From contig OX637356.1 in the NCBI GenBank assembly GCA_951799405.1, positions 11,431,229-11,495,228 of the forward strand: 64,000 nt of DNA, written 5' to 3'. Shown here piece by piece: positions 22,224-33,550 of the stretch; the stretch's first letter is position 1, and every line of letters starts with the position of its first letter. The translations under genes and the position numbers were made by a program. This DNA comes from Agapetus fuscipes (Eukaryota > Arthropoda > Insecta > Trichoptera > Glossosomatidae). A model generated the notes under the pieces. That model searched no databases. It saw only the letters and a list, made by a program, of their open reading frames with translations, and was not told the DNA's origin.

Positions 22224-22916
22224 TGTTACAAATATGTAATTGGGTGTTTTGTTTGTCTGTGAGATAATAAAGTCTGTGAGGTCTCTCTTAAAATAAATAG
22301 TTGATGGGCACTTAAAAATTTGTATTTGATATTGTTAGAAATAGCTCAAGTGTTTTGATGGATGTTCTACGAGTTGTTAACTCTCGCATGTTACAATTCT
22401 CAATGATTCGAGAATGATCCTTATTCTTGCTATAAAATAAGGGACAAAGCTCTCTGTAGCTTAGAAGTCAACTGACCATTATATTGTGCAAGCAAAAACT
22501 GACTCTATATATGAACTAAACCTGAAGTAAATTGTGAAAAATAATTCACCACAGTTTAACTTAAACTAATTCTGCGAAAATCATAAGAAAAACTTAAAAG
22601 TAGTTGTAAAAAAATGAATCAAAAAATGTTTGTACAGTTTGTAGTCCTTGAAAAAATTGTTCGTAATTTGTAGGAAGAGGTTATAACACAGATGATTAAT
22701 AAATAATAATGGTACATAGAATCGTGACCTCGCACTTTTGCAAGGTCTACGAGTTCACAGGCGGCCAAAAGCCATGTCCAATCAAGGCATTAATCAAATA
22801 TACTCTGAGCGCCCAAATACAAATCTTAGCCATGAGAAAATTCAACGTTTTATTCTAGATTTCCACATAAAATCTGCGGGCATAAAATAAATATATTTCT
22901 ACTATGGAAGAGCTTA
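22224..22916. other. No feature recognised
   Basis: Mostly AT-rich. No exon or named repeat identified. Confidence 0.45.
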
Positions 22917-23145
22917 ATTATTTTTTGGAATGAAAAAAACGGATGTTACTGACCGTGGAAACAGAAGATAGATTTTCTCTACGTTTCGTCATATCCGACG
23001 TCTTCAGGAGGCTTGTGTCTTCTACGAAGGAGGAACACGAAATGACGTCGGATATGATTTAGAAAAAAAAGTTCTCTTTCCACGGTCAGTAACATCCGCT
23101 TTTTTCGTTCCAAAAAATGTCTAACGACCGTAATCATAATTTAAA
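22917..23145. mobile_element. MITE-H, fold-back element
   Basis: Inverted arms ttttttggaatgaaaaaaac / ggatgttactgaccgtggaa at the left have their complement at the right (ttccacggtcagtaacatcc, gttccaaaaaa). The spacer carries cgtcggatatga in inverted pairs. The right end extends to ctaacgaccgtaatcat, which is also the left extension of the partial copy at 23.64 kb. Confidence 0.8.
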
Positions 23146-23365
23146 ATCCTAAATTATTGTGTCCAATATATGTATCTAAACAAAAGAAGGCCTGTGTACT
23201 CAACATATATAAAATGGAGGAAAAGTGTGATGTCACATGGCTGAGCTATAAAAAGGACAGTCAACAATAGTTTAAATACAATATTATGTCGGCAGTTTGA
23301 GATTATTTCCATTTTCAAACAGCTGAAAGCCAATGGACGGTGTACAAAAACGGTTAAAATGTGAT

Positions 23366-23625
23366 TCTAAATCTAAATCTAAATCTAAGCTGCAAACATA
23401 TGTATCATTTGAGATTCATATTAAATGCATTCCCACAAGCAGACATGCATAATTTCGCGCTTACACATGCCGCATGTGGACCTACAATATAAAAAACCCA
23501 ATCTCAAATGAACATAAGCCCTGCAACTCTTGCCGACCTTCCCTGAAGCAGGGGTGGCATTGGAAAAGTGAACCATTTTTTACAGTATGGGTGGTCAGCC
23601 GCATACCAACCTATCAGTCAAGGAA
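23366..23625 (-). repeat. Repeat A, near full-length
   Basis: Minus-oriented, starting with ctaaatctaaatctaaatct (a tail variant) and ending ccaacctatcagtcaaggaa. Confidence 0.85.
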
Positions 23626-23635
23626 ATGATTAAAG

Positions 23636-23756
23636 ATTTTAAATTTTGATTACGGTCGTTAGACATTTTTTGGAATGAAAAAAACGGATGTTACTGACTG
23701 TGTAAAGAGAAGAACGATTTTCTCTACGTTTCGTCACAGTCATATCCTAATTAAAA
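23636..23756 (+). mobile_element. MITE-H, one arm
   Basis: ttacggtcgttagacatttt, ttggaatgaaaaaaacggat and gttactgactgtgtaaagag match the MITE-H arm; the opposite arm is lost after gtcatatcc. Confidence 0.7.
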
Positions 23757-23919
23757 TGTGAATTTAATGAAATCACAATATTTTTTCTCAATAAACGTTT
23801 CTGGGCTGGATATAGGCCTCCACACATTTGTACCCCAGAGATACCTTTTTATATTTTTTCTTTTATTTTGTTGACCATCTTGTCCCAAAGAAAATTATTT
23901 ATGTAACCATAAAAGCTTC

Positions 23920-24300
23920 TTTCAAAAAGAAGTATTTTCTTTACAAAATTCGTTATCTTATCCGCATAATTATATAAACTTTACAAATCTACATAATAAG
24001 GTTAAAAATGTGCGAATTATTTGGAAAAATTGACAGTTCCCGTAGTATGTTTTGTTCTCGCTTTTATCTAAGAGCAATCAACAAATAAATTGCAATCGGA
24101 CAAAAAAGATTTGTTTGAAAACAATAAGTATTTTCTTTGCACAATTAATTATTTTTTTCGTAAAATTTTATAAACTTAAACAAACGATCCTTGTATAATT
24201 ATAAGTAAACGACTGCGAACTATGACAGTTCACATTTTATGTTTTGGTTCTCACTATTATATAAGAGCAATAAGCAATAAATAAACACAAATAAACAACA
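23920..24300 (+). repeat. Diverged tandem duplication, period ~190 bp
   Basis: Two units (about 23920-24110 and 24111-24300) share in the same order aagtattttctttacaaaat / aagtattttctttgcacaat, tataaactt, gcgaa, tgacagttc, ttttg-tctc, taagagcaat and caataaat. The divergence suggests an old duplication of non-coding DNA. Confidence 0.7.
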
Positions 24301-24774
24301 ACAAAAACTTAAAATGGAGCGACAGTAGTTTACCTTGAAAGCCGTTTAACAACAATAACAGGTGAAATGATTAAAAATCAAATAGGTACCTGATAAATAA
24401 TTAAATCATAAGCAGTACTTGCTGGTTAGGTACTAAATTGTTACTTGAAATATAGTTTATTAAATCGTGTGCATAAGCACTCACTTCCTTATTTATTATT
24501 GATTGATTCTGAGGTATAATTTAGTCTTTTTAGAAGGCATTTGTGCAAAAAAATACAAATTGTTTTTTTACTAAGTTAACAAGTAAAATAATAAATAAAA
24601 AGGGAATTTATGAAATGTTTAATTGGAAACGGTTTATAGCTCAATTTAAAAAAATATGTATAAACAACCAATGGAAATAACTGTTTTACTGTTCTATTTT
24701 ATTTAATTTTTTGATTGAATAAATAATGAGTTTTCACCGGCAAAATGAACTATTTGTTACAGATTTTTTAGAGT
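24301..24774. other. No feature recognised
   Basis: AT-rich sequence without exon or named repeat. Confidence 0.45.
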
Positions 24775-24915
24775 TTGTGTATTCAAACAGTGAAAATCCA
24801 TTTTTATAAGAAATTATAAAAACATAAAAAAAAACACAGAGTTTTATTTTCACAAATTGAGAGTTTATTTCATGTCAAGTACTTTTGCTTGTTCACGTCA
24901 TTATCAAGAGGACAC
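24775..24915. mobile_element. MITE-G-like fragment
   Basis: ttgttcacgtcattatcaag followed by aggacac recurs as cgttataacatcattatcaa / gaggac at 58.34 kb; the left part is an AT-rich inverted stretch (tttatttcatgt). Assignment is tentative. Confidence 0.4.
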
Positions 24916-25489
24916 TATTACAAAAAAAAAAATTACAAAATTACACAAAATTATTTGTTACAGTATGTGTGGTACACCTCATACCAAAGAAAAAACGTGA
25001 AGCTTTGATAGATAAAATATGATACGTATAATAATTATATGGGTAACAGTAATCCTTACGTACAAAAGTGTAAGTAGAAAATAATTATTTTCATTCATAA
25101 ATTCCGGGAAACTTCAATGAAAGATTAATCGCCAAAAATAAGAATGAAGCTATTTTTCTCAATGAAAGCTATTTATGTATATACAAAAGTATATAGGTGT
25201 TGTTACACCACGAGCTAGGAAAAATATTAATAAAACCATTACATTAATCTTGCGGTCTAGTACAACCACTTAGCGGAGAGATATTAATCAGGCTTAGCCG
25301 GTGTTTGATTAGTCCTGATTTACGGTTTGCCCTTTCGCCAAAAACAATCTGAACGTAGATTGAATGATGCTCTTAGTGACGACACCTTGCAAGTGGTTAG
25401 TAGTTAGTGGTTTTTGTAAGTGATAAAAGGTGAGTGGTAAGTGGATTAAATGTCCAGAAATAAAGTAGAGGCTGGTATAATCTACGATC
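24916..25489. other. No gene recognised
   Basis: 25200-25440 is less AT-rich and may be an old element (ttacaccacgagctagg), but no ends are recognisable. Confidence 0.4.
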
Positions 25490-25572
25490 TGTAATCTAAG
25501 TTATAAAAAGGTAGCACATTTACAGTTCATATTAAAAATGTAATGCTGCGTATGTAATTACAAGCTTAAACT
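25490..25572 (-). repeat. Repeat A-derived block 1
   Basis: tctgtaatctaagttataaa and ttcatattaaaaatgtaatg / ctgcgtatgtaattacaagc; a second copy of this block is at 26445-26530. Confidence 0.6.
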
Positions 25573-26090
25573 TAAATATCTAATCTAATCTAAGTTGCAA
25601 AATATAATTAACATTAAAGATTCACATTATATGTATAATCTAATCTATAATATAAGTTGCAAGGATATATTCATTCAAAGCTCTCAGATGTATGCCCACA
25701 AACAAACACGTGTAGTTCGCGCTTACAAATGCTGATTGTGTACTTACAAATAAAATCCAAACCTCGAATGAACATAAGCCCTGCAACTCTTGCCGAAATT
25801 CCCTGAAACAGGGGTGACATTGGCAAAGTGAACCATTTTTTACAGTATGGGTGGTCAACCTCATACCAACCTATAAGTCAAGGAAATATGCATTTACAAA
25901 AAACAGACATGTTTAAGTTCGCGCTTAAACATGCCGCATGTAGTCCAACAATATAAAAACCCGAATCTCACATGGACATACACCCGCAACTCTTGCCGAC
26001 CTTCCCTGAAAACAGGGGTGACATTGGCAAAGTGAACCATTTTCTACAGCATGGGTGGTCAGCTGCATACCAACCTATAAGTCAAGGAAC
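25573..26090 (-). repeat. Repeat A copy split by another repeat A copy
   Basis: The older copy lies at 25573-25636 and 25888-26090 (ends taatctaatctaagttgcaa and ccaacctataagtcaaggaa). A younger full-length copy (25637-25887) with its own two ends is inserted in the middle. The order of events can be read directly from the nesting. Confidence 0.8.
25637..25887 (-). repeat. Repeat A, younger nested copy
   Basis: Full-length from tataagttgcaaggatatat to ccaacctataagtcaagga; very close to the copy at 44383-44640. It carries a 74-codon frame that recurs in other copies and is not a gene. Confidence 0.85.
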
Positions 26091-26167
26091 ATACACACCA
26101 AAATTCATTTTTAAAATTAACAAATTATAACATGTATGGACATCAAAAACTAACAGAAAACTAATTT

Positions 26168-26410
26168 TAATTAAAAAAACCCTAGCCGCCAACATCACAG
26201 ATTAACCGCCATTTCTTTATGTCCTTACACACTTCTTTCATTTCCTCCAGAGTCATAGTCTTCTTCATACAGACTCTCGTTTTATTATGACTCTGGATAT
26301 TCCATTCATTCGCAATTTCGGAAATTTGGTCCATCTATACCTTTGTCGGTCTTCCTCTACCATGACATCCATCGAGTCTTGCAACATATACTTTCTTCGT
26401 CAGTCTTTCA
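26168..26410 (-). pseudogene. LINE ORF2 C-terminal fragment (LINE-X)
   Basis: On the minus strand: YDERLTKKVYVARLDGCHGR, GRPTKV, MDQISEIANEWNIQS, then MKKTMTLEEMKEVCKDIKKW and RLICDVGG before a stop. This is the pattern at the C-terminus of many insect LINE reverse transcriptases ('GRGRPxxRWxD...W'). One stop lies after GRPTKV. Related fragments stand at 45.2 and 55.0-55.6 kb. Confidence 0.75.
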
Positions 26411-26424
26411 TCATAGAGGCTGGT

Positions 26425-26720
26425 ACGAGTATAATCTACAATCTGCCATCTAAGTTGTAAAGACGTAGCACATTTACAGTTCATATTAAGAATGTAATGC
26501 TGCGTATGTACTTACAAGCTTAAACTTAAATTTCAAATGAACATAAGCCCTGTAACTCTTGCCGACCTTCCCTGAAACTGGGGTGTGAAAAAGTGAACTA
26601 TTTTTTGCAGTATGGGTGGGAATGCATTTAGTATAAATCTTAAATGATATATATCTTTGCAGCTTAGATTAGATTAGATTAGATATGGGTCGTCAGCCTC
26701 ATATCAATCTTTGAGTAAAG
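26425..26720 (-). repeat. Repeat A, rearranged composite
   Basis: A minus copy (catctaagttgtaaagacgt to cagtatgggtgg) is interrupted by a plus-oriented 3' end (aatgcatttagtataaatct to gattagattagattagat), then resumes (cgtcagcctcatatcaatct). A nested, partly deleted arrangement. Confidence 0.65.
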
Positions 26721-26725
26721 GAGCA

Positions 26726-27692
26726 CAAACCTACATGAAAAAATTGATGGGTGTATTAATTTGGAAAAAGGGGAATAAAATTATAAAAGGACAATGAGTA
26801 ATCGATTTTAATTTCAATTTTACAAAAAATATGCATTCAACCAAAAATAGATAACTAAATATTTTCTTCTCTACAAGACTTATTTTGTAAATAAAAATAT
26901 ATTCATTTTCAAAATATACTAGGTGACATTTATGTGACATATTTTACGTTTTATACCAACGCAACGGCAACACTTTGCATCCCTCAAAAATTTAAATATT
27001 AAAAGTAATTTAAGTATTCATCAATAATTGTTTCTAATATTGAAGGCATTGGTAAGTAAATGTAACCACAGTATGAATTTAAAATTTTAACTTGTAAAAA
27101 ACATAAATTTACTAACTTTCAACTTCCTACTAACCATTTTGAAAGTCCCGGTGTGAACGTTCTTTCACAATGAATGATGCCCTCACCCTTTCATCTTACT
27201 TTCATGAAAGAAACACTTGGCTCCCACGCAAATAGCGTTCCGTGAATGACCATTCAAAATTATATTTATTTTCTGATGAAATATTGAAGTCTGATAATAA
27301 TTTATCCGGCGACGTTTATCCTTAATCTCATTACAAAAGTTATTTTTTTCGTTTAATCACGGATAGAATGAAATATATTTGGAGACGAATTATGATTTAG
27401 GCTTTCCACACTGTCAAAGATTATTATTTTGTTATTTTTGGTATGAAATAAATGAAATTTTCCCGTAGGTACTACGTAATAATTCATTAATTAATACTGT
27501 AGTTATTTTCTCAAAAAAAAAAATATCTTGTGATGCAATATTAATTGTTTATCATTACCTGAAAGTCAGGAACTATAAGAAGTTACAAAGTCATCGTTTT
27601 TTAAATTAAAAAGATAATGAATAATTAAATTGAAAGTAATAAAACATAAAGATACAATAAAATAAATATTATAGATATGATGAAGTTTTTAA
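26726..27692. other. No gene recognised
   Basis: AT-rich, with a 69-codon Phe/Ile-rich minus frame at 26731-26940 that I regard as chance. Confidence 0.5.
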
Positions 27693-27816
27693 ATTCTCTT
27701 TTATTTGTTTCTTCGGGTAATATTAAATACATATAATATGATTATAATATTAAATATTAATTATTACTGTATATTGTAATATTAAATATTACACGAAGAA
27801 ACAAATAAAAGAGAAT
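27693..27816. mobile_element. Hairpin / fold-back element
   Basis: Perfect 23-bp arms attctcttttatttgtttct-tcg (27693-27715) and their complement (27794-27816), with further inverted similarity inside (taatattaaata versus tattaaatatta). Confidence 0.7.
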
Positions 27817-28258
27817 ATATAAACTTAAATCATTAAATTAAAATGAATACATTTTATTCATCATCATTTAATGATTTTTATATTTTATTTTTGTTATTAA
27901 AAATATATTTTATTTTACTCAAAAACTTCAAGAATTCCGTCTTTAAAAAATGTAAAACTGACTTTACACGTGCTAAATTTTTTAACTTTCCGTAAGTCCT
28001 ACCGAATCAGAAGCGGCCATTTAGGATTTATTCGAATGTATGATAAAGGCATGGAAACATTTAAGATAACAATGTCATAATTTCCATATAACTATCTCAT
28101 TATCAAAACAAATAAATTAAACGTCTTTGATTGCATTGGATTCCTTTGAGAAATTAAAAAAAAAGTGAACAAGAAATCACGAAACAAACCTTTCATTAAT
28201 TGATTAATAAACCGTGATTTAATTTAAATACTATAATTTTCATAAAATATAGTAACGA
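27817..28258. other. No gene recognised
   Basis: AT-rich. agcggccatttaggatttat at about 28012 and gtctttgattgcattggatt at 28120 look like a worn MITE-E pair, not certain. Confidence 0.35.
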
Positions 28259-28518
28259 TTCCTTGACTTATAGGTTGGTATGAGGCTGACCACCCATACT
28301 GTAAAAAATGGTTCACTTTGCCAATGTCACCCCTGTGTCAGGGAAGGTCGGCAAAAGTTGTAGGGTTTATGTTCATTTGAGGTTTTGATTTTATTTGTAA
28401 GTAGGTACACATTCAGCATTTGTAAGCGCGAACTACACGTGTTTGTTTGTGGGCATGCATTTGAGAGCCTTAAATGTTAATATATCTCTGCAACTTAGAT
28501 TATAGATAGATTAGAGAT
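28259..28518 (+). repeat. Repeat A, full-length
   Basis: From ttccttgacttataggttgg to gcaacttagattatagatag and attagag; one of the best-preserved copies. It ends about 290 bp before the TATA box of cuticular gene 1. Confidence 0.9.
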
Positions 28519-28802
28519 TGAGTTTTAAGTAAATAGAGCCATTTGAAACTATGCCCTCCTATTTAAAACTGTGTTACACAATATCCTATATGCTTTAGGT
28601 TTAAACTAAATTGTAAAATGGCTTTTCAACTGTACTTTTTAAGTAAATTGTAAGTTATTTGCGCATGCGTGTTGTTTACCCCTCGAAGCCTGGCGTCAAC
28701 TGACGGGATTGTGTGTAGGTAGTACTTTTTTTCCCGACCACTTCGTGAAATTTACGAAAGGCTCCGGAAAAATGTCCGGTCGGATAACATATTTTTTGAA
28801 GG

Positions 28803-28839
28803 TATAAAAGAGTTGGATTTCTTGAATTAACCATCAGTT
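28803..28839 (+). promoter_or_regulatory. Core promoter of cuticular gene 1 (TATA + Inr)
   Basis: TATAAAA at 28803-28809 and arthropod initiator TCAGTT at 28834-28839, spaced 33 bp from the T of TATA to the initiator A, as expected for RNA polymerase II. It predicts a ~64-nt 5' UTR before the ATG at 28900. Confidence 0.8.
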
Positions 28840-28899
28840 GCTCTACAGCAGTTTTATTTACAAGTTAATAAATAAATCAATAAAAAAAACCCCCTCAAA

Positions 28900-28911
28900 A
28901 TGTACAAGTTT
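28900..28911 (+). CDS. Cuticular protein gene 1, exon 1 (MYKF)
   Basis: Four codons, ATG TAC AAG TTT, followed directly by the donor gtaagt at 28912. Splitting the signal peptide after about four residues is typical of insect cuticular protein genes. Phase 0 joins it to the exon at 29810; intron 898 bp. Confidence 0.85.
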
Positions 28912-29809
28912 GTAAGTACAATTGATTGAATAATAATTCGATAAAAATAAAAATTAGGTCTGATAGTTTAACCCTCTTTTTGTCCGTGATGCTTTTATCA
29001 TGTATTGCAATTTCTATTTAAAAAATTAGAAAAGTTAATATTTGTTAACAGTTTTTTAGTGCTAAAAATGTCTGTATTAGTGTACAATTTAAAAAAAAAT
29101 TGCTTATATTTAATTTTGCTAAATTAAATAAAAAAGTTCTTAAATTGAAGCTTTTAAAAGCTCTTTCTTATGTGTATTAAATATTGACATAAAGTCATAA
29201 ATTTAAACGACATGTATCACAGAAAACACTGTTTTAAAGCAAGTTTTTATGTGACTGTAATTCACTCATTTAAGGTTCTTTAACTGCCAGGTTTTTGTCC
29301 ATGTTTAATGATAAATCAGTCTTGGTAATCAAAGTTTGTACTAATAATTTTTAGTTACTAGAAAGAGGCTGTGAACTTAATGTCAGGGCTGTATGACGAG
29401 AAAATATTAAATAATTTCTGTGGGTGTTTTATAAATGAATACAATTTTTATTTATTAGATTTTTTGATTATTGCAAAAGTTAATGTTGTTGTAATTTAAG
29501 TGATCGATACTTTTTTAAATACGAATCAAACAGGAATTTAGTAATAAAAAAAATATTATACTCTCTAGTGGGCATTCCGTATTGTAATGTGTTTAAAAAA
29601 TGATTTTATTTTATTTAAGTATTGGTCTGCGTTTCTTCATTTAATTTTTAAAATTTTAATATATTATCTTGACTCTTACGAAAGTGTATAATATTTACAC
29701 TTTATTGTGACTTTCCGTGTTATAATTCATCCATTTCCACAACATTTTTTTTTTAATTTTGTGGACCATTTTAAGTGATTTCTAATGTAAATTTTGTCCA
29801 TTTTTTAAG

Positions 29810-30298
29810 GTGGTTCTCTCCGTCCTCGTGGCCTGCGCTGCCGCCGCTCCCGGCTACCTGACCCCAGTGGTCTCAGTCCACTCTGCTCCAGTGATCCACC
29901 AGGCTGTCCCAGTGCTCCACCACAGCCCATCTCACGCCGTCTCCCACAGCAGCACCGTCATCAGCCACGGATCTCCAGTGGTCAAAGTGGCCCACGCTCC
30001 TCTGATCCACTCTGCCCCCCTTGTTCACTCTGTCCACTCTGCTCCCCTTGTCCACTCTGTCCACTCTGCTCCTTTGGTCCACTCTGTCCACTCTGCCCCT
30101 CTTGTCCACTCTGTGCACTCTGCCCCTCTTGTCCACTCTGTCCACTCTGCCCCCCTTGTCCACTCCGTCCATGCCGCTCCAGTCCTCTCTCACGCCGTCT
30201 CTCACTCTTCTCAGTCTTCAGTGGTCCACCACGGATCCCCCGTTCTCAAGACCATCGTCCCAGTGGTCCACTCTTCCCCAATTTTGGTCCATCATTAA
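29810..30298 (+). CDS. Cuticular protein gene 1, exon 2 (VH/APLVHS repeat protein)
   Basis: Acceptor tttttaag then VVLSVLVACAAAAPG, completing a signal peptide (cleavage after the Ala run) with MYKF from exon 1. The mature chain is low-complexity and rich in Val, His, Ser, Pro and Ala; whole protein about 166 residues. An N-terminal HAVSHSSTVISHGSPVVK block, six copies of a nine-residue APLVHSVHS repeat, and a second HAVSHSS...VVHHGSPVLK block follow, ending in HH and TAA. This resembles insect 'cuticle protein 16.5'/retinin-like structural proteins, secreted by epidermis into cuticle; no chitin-binding R&R motif is seen. The exon is far more GC-rich than its surroundings. AATAAA at 30371-30376 is a plausible poly(A) signal. 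Exact family is inferred from composition and signal peptide. Confidence 0.85.
   Translation: MVLSVLVACAAAAPGYLTPVVSVHSAPVIHQAVPVLHHSPSHAVSHSSTVISHGSPVVKVAHAPLIHSAPLVHSVHSAPLVHSVHSAPLVHSVHSAPLVHSVHSAPLVHSVHSAPLVHSVHAAPVLSHAVSHSSQSSVVHHGSPVLKTIVPVVHSSPILVHH
30007..30175 (+). repeat. In-frame 27-bp minisatellite in gene 1
   Basis: About six units of ctcttgtccactctgtccac-tctgccc. Synonymous differences between units are few, suggesting recent expansion or homogenisation. Confidence 0.85.
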
Positions 30299-30370
30299 GC
30301 CTTAACTTATGTACATAAAAAAACTACACTTTATTGTAAAACATCTGCATAAGCAACATCTGAATGTGGA

Positions 30371-30376
30371 AATAAA
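30371..30376 (+). terminator. Poly(A) signal of gene 1
   Basis: AATAAA 73 bp after the stop codon. Confidence 0.65.
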
Positions 30377-30381
30377 TTATT

Positions 30382-30900
30382 AAGATAAAAACCTTATGCC
30401 CTGATTTTTTATTCAATCAATACCCACCTGAAAATCTTCCAAGTTCACCAAATCAAAACAATGCGAAAAAGTATTCAAGATTCATTCAGTCATTCATAAT
30501 TAACAATGATGACATGCAGGCAGCTCTGAAAGAGGTTCTGGCCACTCTTGGCAAAATAGCGAAAGACTAACAGTTATGGACATTAAAATTTGAAAAATCG
30601 GAATACTTGCATAAATCTTAAATATTTTCTTGACCCTTGACAAAACAAAATGGAAAAAAAATCTACTGCAATTTTCGACATCGTATGCGAAAATAAAGTT
30701 TACTTATTTATTTCATTTAATTTCAAATTACCTTCATTAATTCTAAGATAAAATCGTGAATATTTTTTTCTTCTGCTTAAAAGTTCTTTATTCAAATAAA
30801 TTCTTTGATTTTCTATCGTTATTTTGTTTCGATTATCGCAAATGATTTGTTTATTTTTTCATAAAGAAATAAATATTTTTTTCGATTTATTCTTACAATG
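30382..30900. other. No feature recognised
   Basis: AT-rich. 30490-30570 (gatgacatgcaggcagctct) looks like a worn coding scrap, but I cannot assign it. Confidence 0.4.
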
Positions 30901-31008
30901 CTATTCATAGACAGCAGAACCATGGCTGTTCCACCGACTAAAGATTATTTTTGGTCCAAAAATAAAAAGTTCTGTGGATCATCTATGGACCAAACGATTT
31001 ATGAATAG
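30901..31008. mobile_element. Small inverted-repeat element
   Basis: Ends ctattcata and tatgaatag are exact complements around ~90 bp (accatggctgttccaccgac inside, and ggtccaaaa / ttggac pairing). A similar pair stands near 45869-45966. Confidence 0.45.
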
Positions 31009-31104
31009 TTCTTTTAGAATTTAACCCTGATCATTGATAATATTTTAAATCATCGTAAAACATATAGTTATCGATGTATCTATAAAATATAGTATCAATA
31101 TATC

Positions 31105-31605
31105 GTCCCCTGAGTGCTTTTGTGTCTTATATCCATCAGAGGTTATTTCACATGAGCAATGTTTGTATGTGTACTGGACCGATGTGTGCTATGAAAACTG
31201 GAAATTCTAATCTAATCTTATCTAAGTTGCAAAGATATGTTACATTGGGGATTCACATTATATGCATTCTCACAAGCAGACACGTACAAGTTCGCGCTTG
31301 CACATGCCGCATGTGAACCTGCAACATAATAACCCAAACCTCGAATGGACATACACCCTGAAACTTTTGCCTTTCTTCCCTGAAACTGGGGTCACATTGG
31401 CTAACTGAACTTTTTCAGCACGGGCGGTCAGCCGCATATCAACCTATAAGTCAAGGAACATGGATTTAAAAATATTTCAAAGAACTTTCACGGTGTTTTA
31501 AGTTTTTTTCTTACCTCAAATTGTGTAGAATATGATTCTTAAGAAAATTTCAGTGAAAGGTTAGATCTTGAATCAAATTGTTGATAAGCCAAAAAAGCAC
31601 TGGGG
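31105..31605 (+). mobile_element. MITE-A split by repeat A
   Basis: Left end cgtcccctgagtgcttttgt, right end complement tctccccagtgcttttttgg. The interior is interrupted at 31206-31458 by a minus-oriented repeat A; without it the element would be about 248 bp, like the intact copy at 11.9 kb. Confidence 0.85.
31206..31458 (-). repeat. Repeat A nested in MITE-A
   Basis: From ctaatctaatcttatctaag to ccgcatatcaacctataagt-caaggaa; it disrupts MITE-A and is therefore younger than it. Confidence 0.85.
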
Positions 31606-31687
31606 AGATAATATGCTGCCTTGGAAGACGTTGGACTATTCAATAGATTAAAATTAAAGTTTATCGGTGCACGAAATATTATAAGGC

Positions 31688-31938
31688 TTCCTTGACTTAA
31701 AGGTTGGTATGAGGCTGACAACCATACTATAAAATACTAAAAACACTTTCCCAATAATGTCGTTGGAAGGTCGGCAAAGGTTGCAAGGCTTTTGTTCATT
31801 TGAGGTTTCGATTTTAATTTGTAACTACACATGAAGCTTTTGTAAGCGCAAACTTACGCGTGTCTGTTTATGGCATGCGTTTAATATGAATTTTAAATGT
31901 TCATGTGTCTTTGCTACTTAGATTACAGATAGATATTA
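31688..31938 (+). repeat. Repeat A
   Basis: From tccttgacttaaaggttggt to gctacttagattacagatag; moderately diverged. Confidence 0.8.
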
Positions 31939-32204
31939 TATAAGTAAGTACATAAAATATTCGTAGAAGGGTCGAACAGGTTGGAGTCTTAAGGGTAAAT
32001 AAGTTTTAATTTTATTTAATTCCAATTAAATATGTCCTATTCTTGAACAATATGTTTTTCATTAAAAATCTTTTTTATTTTATATATATTTTTTTCTCTA
32101 AATTGTAAAGACCTTTTCAATAATCTCCTTGAAACGGTTCTGCTTAGAAATCTCCATACATCATGGAAGACAGTACTCCAAGTATATAAATTTATGTTTA
32201 AAAC
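31939..32204. other. No feature recognised
   Basis: AT-rich spacer. Confidence 0.4.
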
Positions 32205-32500
32205 CAACCATAGCGTACACCAAAAAAAATATGAACACTAAAACAGCGCCACTAGTGAGCGTTTTAACTCCCATTTATTTATTTGTAAAAGCTTAGTTGA
32301 GTTAAATTGTGAAGTTTTAAACTGAGAGACAAAACAATCTGAATTATTTGCTTGTAAAGGAATGAGTATTTAATAAACTCGATCTGTGATGTATTGCGAA
32401 AATACTCAATTATTGAGTATACTTAAAAATGACTGAAAATTAAAACTCTCACTAGAGGCTCTGTTCTATCTTATATGAATTTTTGCGTACTCGATGATTT
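32205..32500. mobile_element. MITE-D copies (two parts)
   Basis: 32205-32310 has ccaaccatagcgtacacc, acagcgccactagtgagcgt and agcttagttgagtt. 32440-32500 has ttaaaactctcactagaggc and ttgcgtactcgatg. Worn MITE-D halves. Confidence 0.55.
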
Positions 32501-32659
32501 AAGTATTTATACAATGTATTAAATTCCGAGTTTTGAATACAATGGCTCTCTAATCTCTATTGTTACAGATTATTATTCTGTTATACGCATTAAGGTCCAT
32601 ATAAAAATGCTAAGATGGTTTTGGTTATAGCCTCGATGTTTAATTGAGCTATATTTAAA

Positions 32660-32784
32660 ACAAAGGCGGAAATCTAGGAAATTTTCAACTATGAAATAAA
32701 TATATGAGAATGCAGAGAAACATTTTCTCTTTGATTCCATATGTTCATCACATTTCCAAAAAAGCATGCATTACCGCCTTTGGT
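32660..32784. mobile_element. MITE-E copy
   Basis: Left end caaaggcggaaatctaggaa, right end complement ccaaccaaaggcggtaatgc, enclosing AT-rich DNA. Confidence 0.65.
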
Positions 32785-33025
32785 TGGACAAGACTAGATT
32801 ACCTACACTAAAACCATTTTGAAAACTGGGCTAATGCAATGCATGAAATGAATGCCATTTTTTTTTTAAATTTGGATGCAAAAATTTAAACGTCTAATTC
32901 AAAGTCCGTACTCACTAGGAGCTGTAATAAAATTGGAAGGTAGGAGCTTAATTTTTTTTAAAGTTATTTTACAAGGATGGTTTTTAAATATGCAAGAAAA
33001 ATGTGTACAATCATTATAATTTAAG

Positions 33026-33245
33026 CTATTGGTTGGTGTGAGGCTGACCACAAACACTGTACAAAAAAGACTTCATTTTGCCTATGTAACCCCTGTTTCA
33101 AGAAAGGTTGACACAAGTTGCAGGGCTTATGTTCATTTGAGGTTTGCATTTTAATTTGTAAGTACACACGCAGCATGTGTAAATACACGTGTCTGTTTGT
33201 GGGCATGCAAATGTCAACATATCTTTGAAACTTTGATTAAAGATT
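33026..33245 (+). repeat. Repeat A, diverged
   Basis: ttggttggtgtgaggctgac, cctgtttcaagaaaggttga and gtctgtttgtgggcatgcaa are visible; the 5' end is worn. Confidence 0.75.
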
Positions 33246-33376
33246 ATAGATCGGTCAAAACGTATTCCTAATTTTTTTATATATTTTTTGAAAATGTTAC
33301 TTTTGCGTCATTGAATTTTTTTTTTACAAAGCGTTAGTAGTAAGTAGATATGCACTATATTTTGTGAAATACTAGT

Positions 33377-33550
33377 GAAATTGTTCACTTTGCCCATTCA
33401 ACCCCTGTTTCAGGGAAGGTCAAAAAAAAGTTGCAGTGTGTTCGTTCATTCGAAGTTTGGATTTCAATTTGTGAGTAACCATGCAGAATTTATAAGCGTG
33501 AACTTACACGTGTCTGTTAGTGGGAATGCAATTTAGATTATAGATTATAA
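33377..33550 (+). repeat. Repeat A, 5'-truncated
   Basis: Begins at gttcactttgcccattcaac and ends gcaatttagattatagatta. Confidence 0.75.

Noticed and set aside
29873..30305. Long frames antisense to, or shifted in, the cuticular exons (also 39127-39641, 47238-47576)
   Set aside because: Shadows of GC-rich tandem repeats; only the frame with signal peptide and splice junctions is supported.
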